In this document: positions 63,938 to 64,000 of the stretch, in pieces
Position numbering within the stretch: position 1 is the stretch's first letter
Layout of the letters: each line of letters starts with the position of its first letter
Origin: Saccharopolyspora_C sp047200635
GTDB lineage: Bacteria > Actinomycetota > Actinomycetes > Mycobacteriales > Pseudonocardiaceae
Length of the DNA stretch: 64,000 bases
Reading direction: 5' to 3'
Assembly: GCF_047200635.1 (NCBI RefSeq)
Contig: NZ_JBJZOI010000027.1
Coordinates: 5,937 to 69,936 of the forward strand
Position numbers and translations under genes: made by a program
The notes under the pieces: model-generated
Told to the model about the DNA's origin: nothing
The model's input: the letters and a program-made list of their open reading frames with translations, nothing else
Database searches by the model: none

Positions 63938-64000
63938 TCACAGGTCGGGGTAGAGGGGGAATTTGGTTGCGAGGGTGTCGACGCGGTGGTGGAGGTGTGT
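63938..64000 (-). CDS. C-terminal end of a gene, possibly serine hydroxymethyltransferase
   Basis: The last 20 codons of a minus-strand gene enter from the right edge and end HRVDTLATKFPLYPDL followed by TGA. A basic/hydrophobic helix followed by FPLYP at the very C-terminus resembles bacterial glycine/serine hydroxymethyltransferases (GlyA). The fragment is too short for certainty. A perfect 17-bp hairpin downstream supports a real gene end here. Confidence 0.45.
   Translation of the reverse strand, partial: THLHHRVDTLATKFPLYPDL

Overview
This 64-kb window looks like chromosomal core DNA from a high-GC actinomycete, most probably of the Pseudonocardiaceae (Saccharopolyspora-like). The support is very high G+C in all genes, many GTG starts and 4-base overlaps, a PriA-type HisA with no separate trpF, the actinobacterial TIGR02234-type membrane protein next to trpE, a DUF574-type methyltransferase, a HelD-type helicase, and repeated TANNNT-N6-ATG/GTG arrangements typical of leaderless actinobacterial mRNAs. 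The genus is inferred. No rRNA, tRNA, CRISPR array, insertion sequence or prophage was recognised.

Layout. 1-2979: end of nadA, then nadB and nadC (de novo NAD synthesis). 2992-6543: a small catabolic cassette of a nitrilase-family amidohydrolase, a GntR/FCD regulator, an MHS-type transporter and a DUF2848 protein, with the same 17-bp dyad in both divergent promoter regions. 6710-10642: a small membrane protein, a DUF222/HNH nuclease behind a LexA-type SOS box, a DUF574 methyltransferase lacking a normal start codon, and a secreted M14 carboxypeptidase. 10841-23954: the histidine genes, split into hisDCB and hisH-hisA(priA)-hisF-hisI by about 7 kb of unrelated genes (secreted esterase, dicarboxylate symporter plus a CitA/DcuS-type two-component system, soxR, and a two-gene split transketolase under a SoxR-type promoter). 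24695-30230: trpE, its companion membrane gene, a 30-codon ORF, trpC, trpB, trpA; then lgt.

31379-34127: an iron/siderophore/B12-type ABC importer. 34743-40791: gltBD glutamate synthase behind a 0.6-kb non-coding region. 40834-47143: YdcF-like protein, HelD-type RNA-polymerase-recycling ATPase, a gluconate permease with a divergent GntR regulator and a clear palindromic operator, and a secreted lytic-transglycosylase-like protein. 47321-52233: a LuxR/NB-ARC regulator, DinB-like, AlkD-like, DUF2461 and VanZ-like genes. 52309-54763: pyruvate kinase and acyl-CoA thioesterase. 54906-62140: an NmrA-like SDR, an FAD monooxygenase with divergent MarR regulator, PBP4-type DacB, DedA, and a TetR regulator with a membrane-protein gene. 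62265-63653: an amino-acid permease. 63938-64000: probable end of glyA.

Functionally the window joins three anabolic blocks (NAD, His, Trp) with nitrogen assimilation (GOGAT) and lower glycolysis (Pyk). PriA physically belongs to the his block but is expected to supply the missing TrpF step to the trp block. Between these sit regulator-plus-target accessory cassettes (GntR, SoxR, MarR, TetR, GntR/gluconate, SOS/HNH) whose candidate operators are visible in the sequence.
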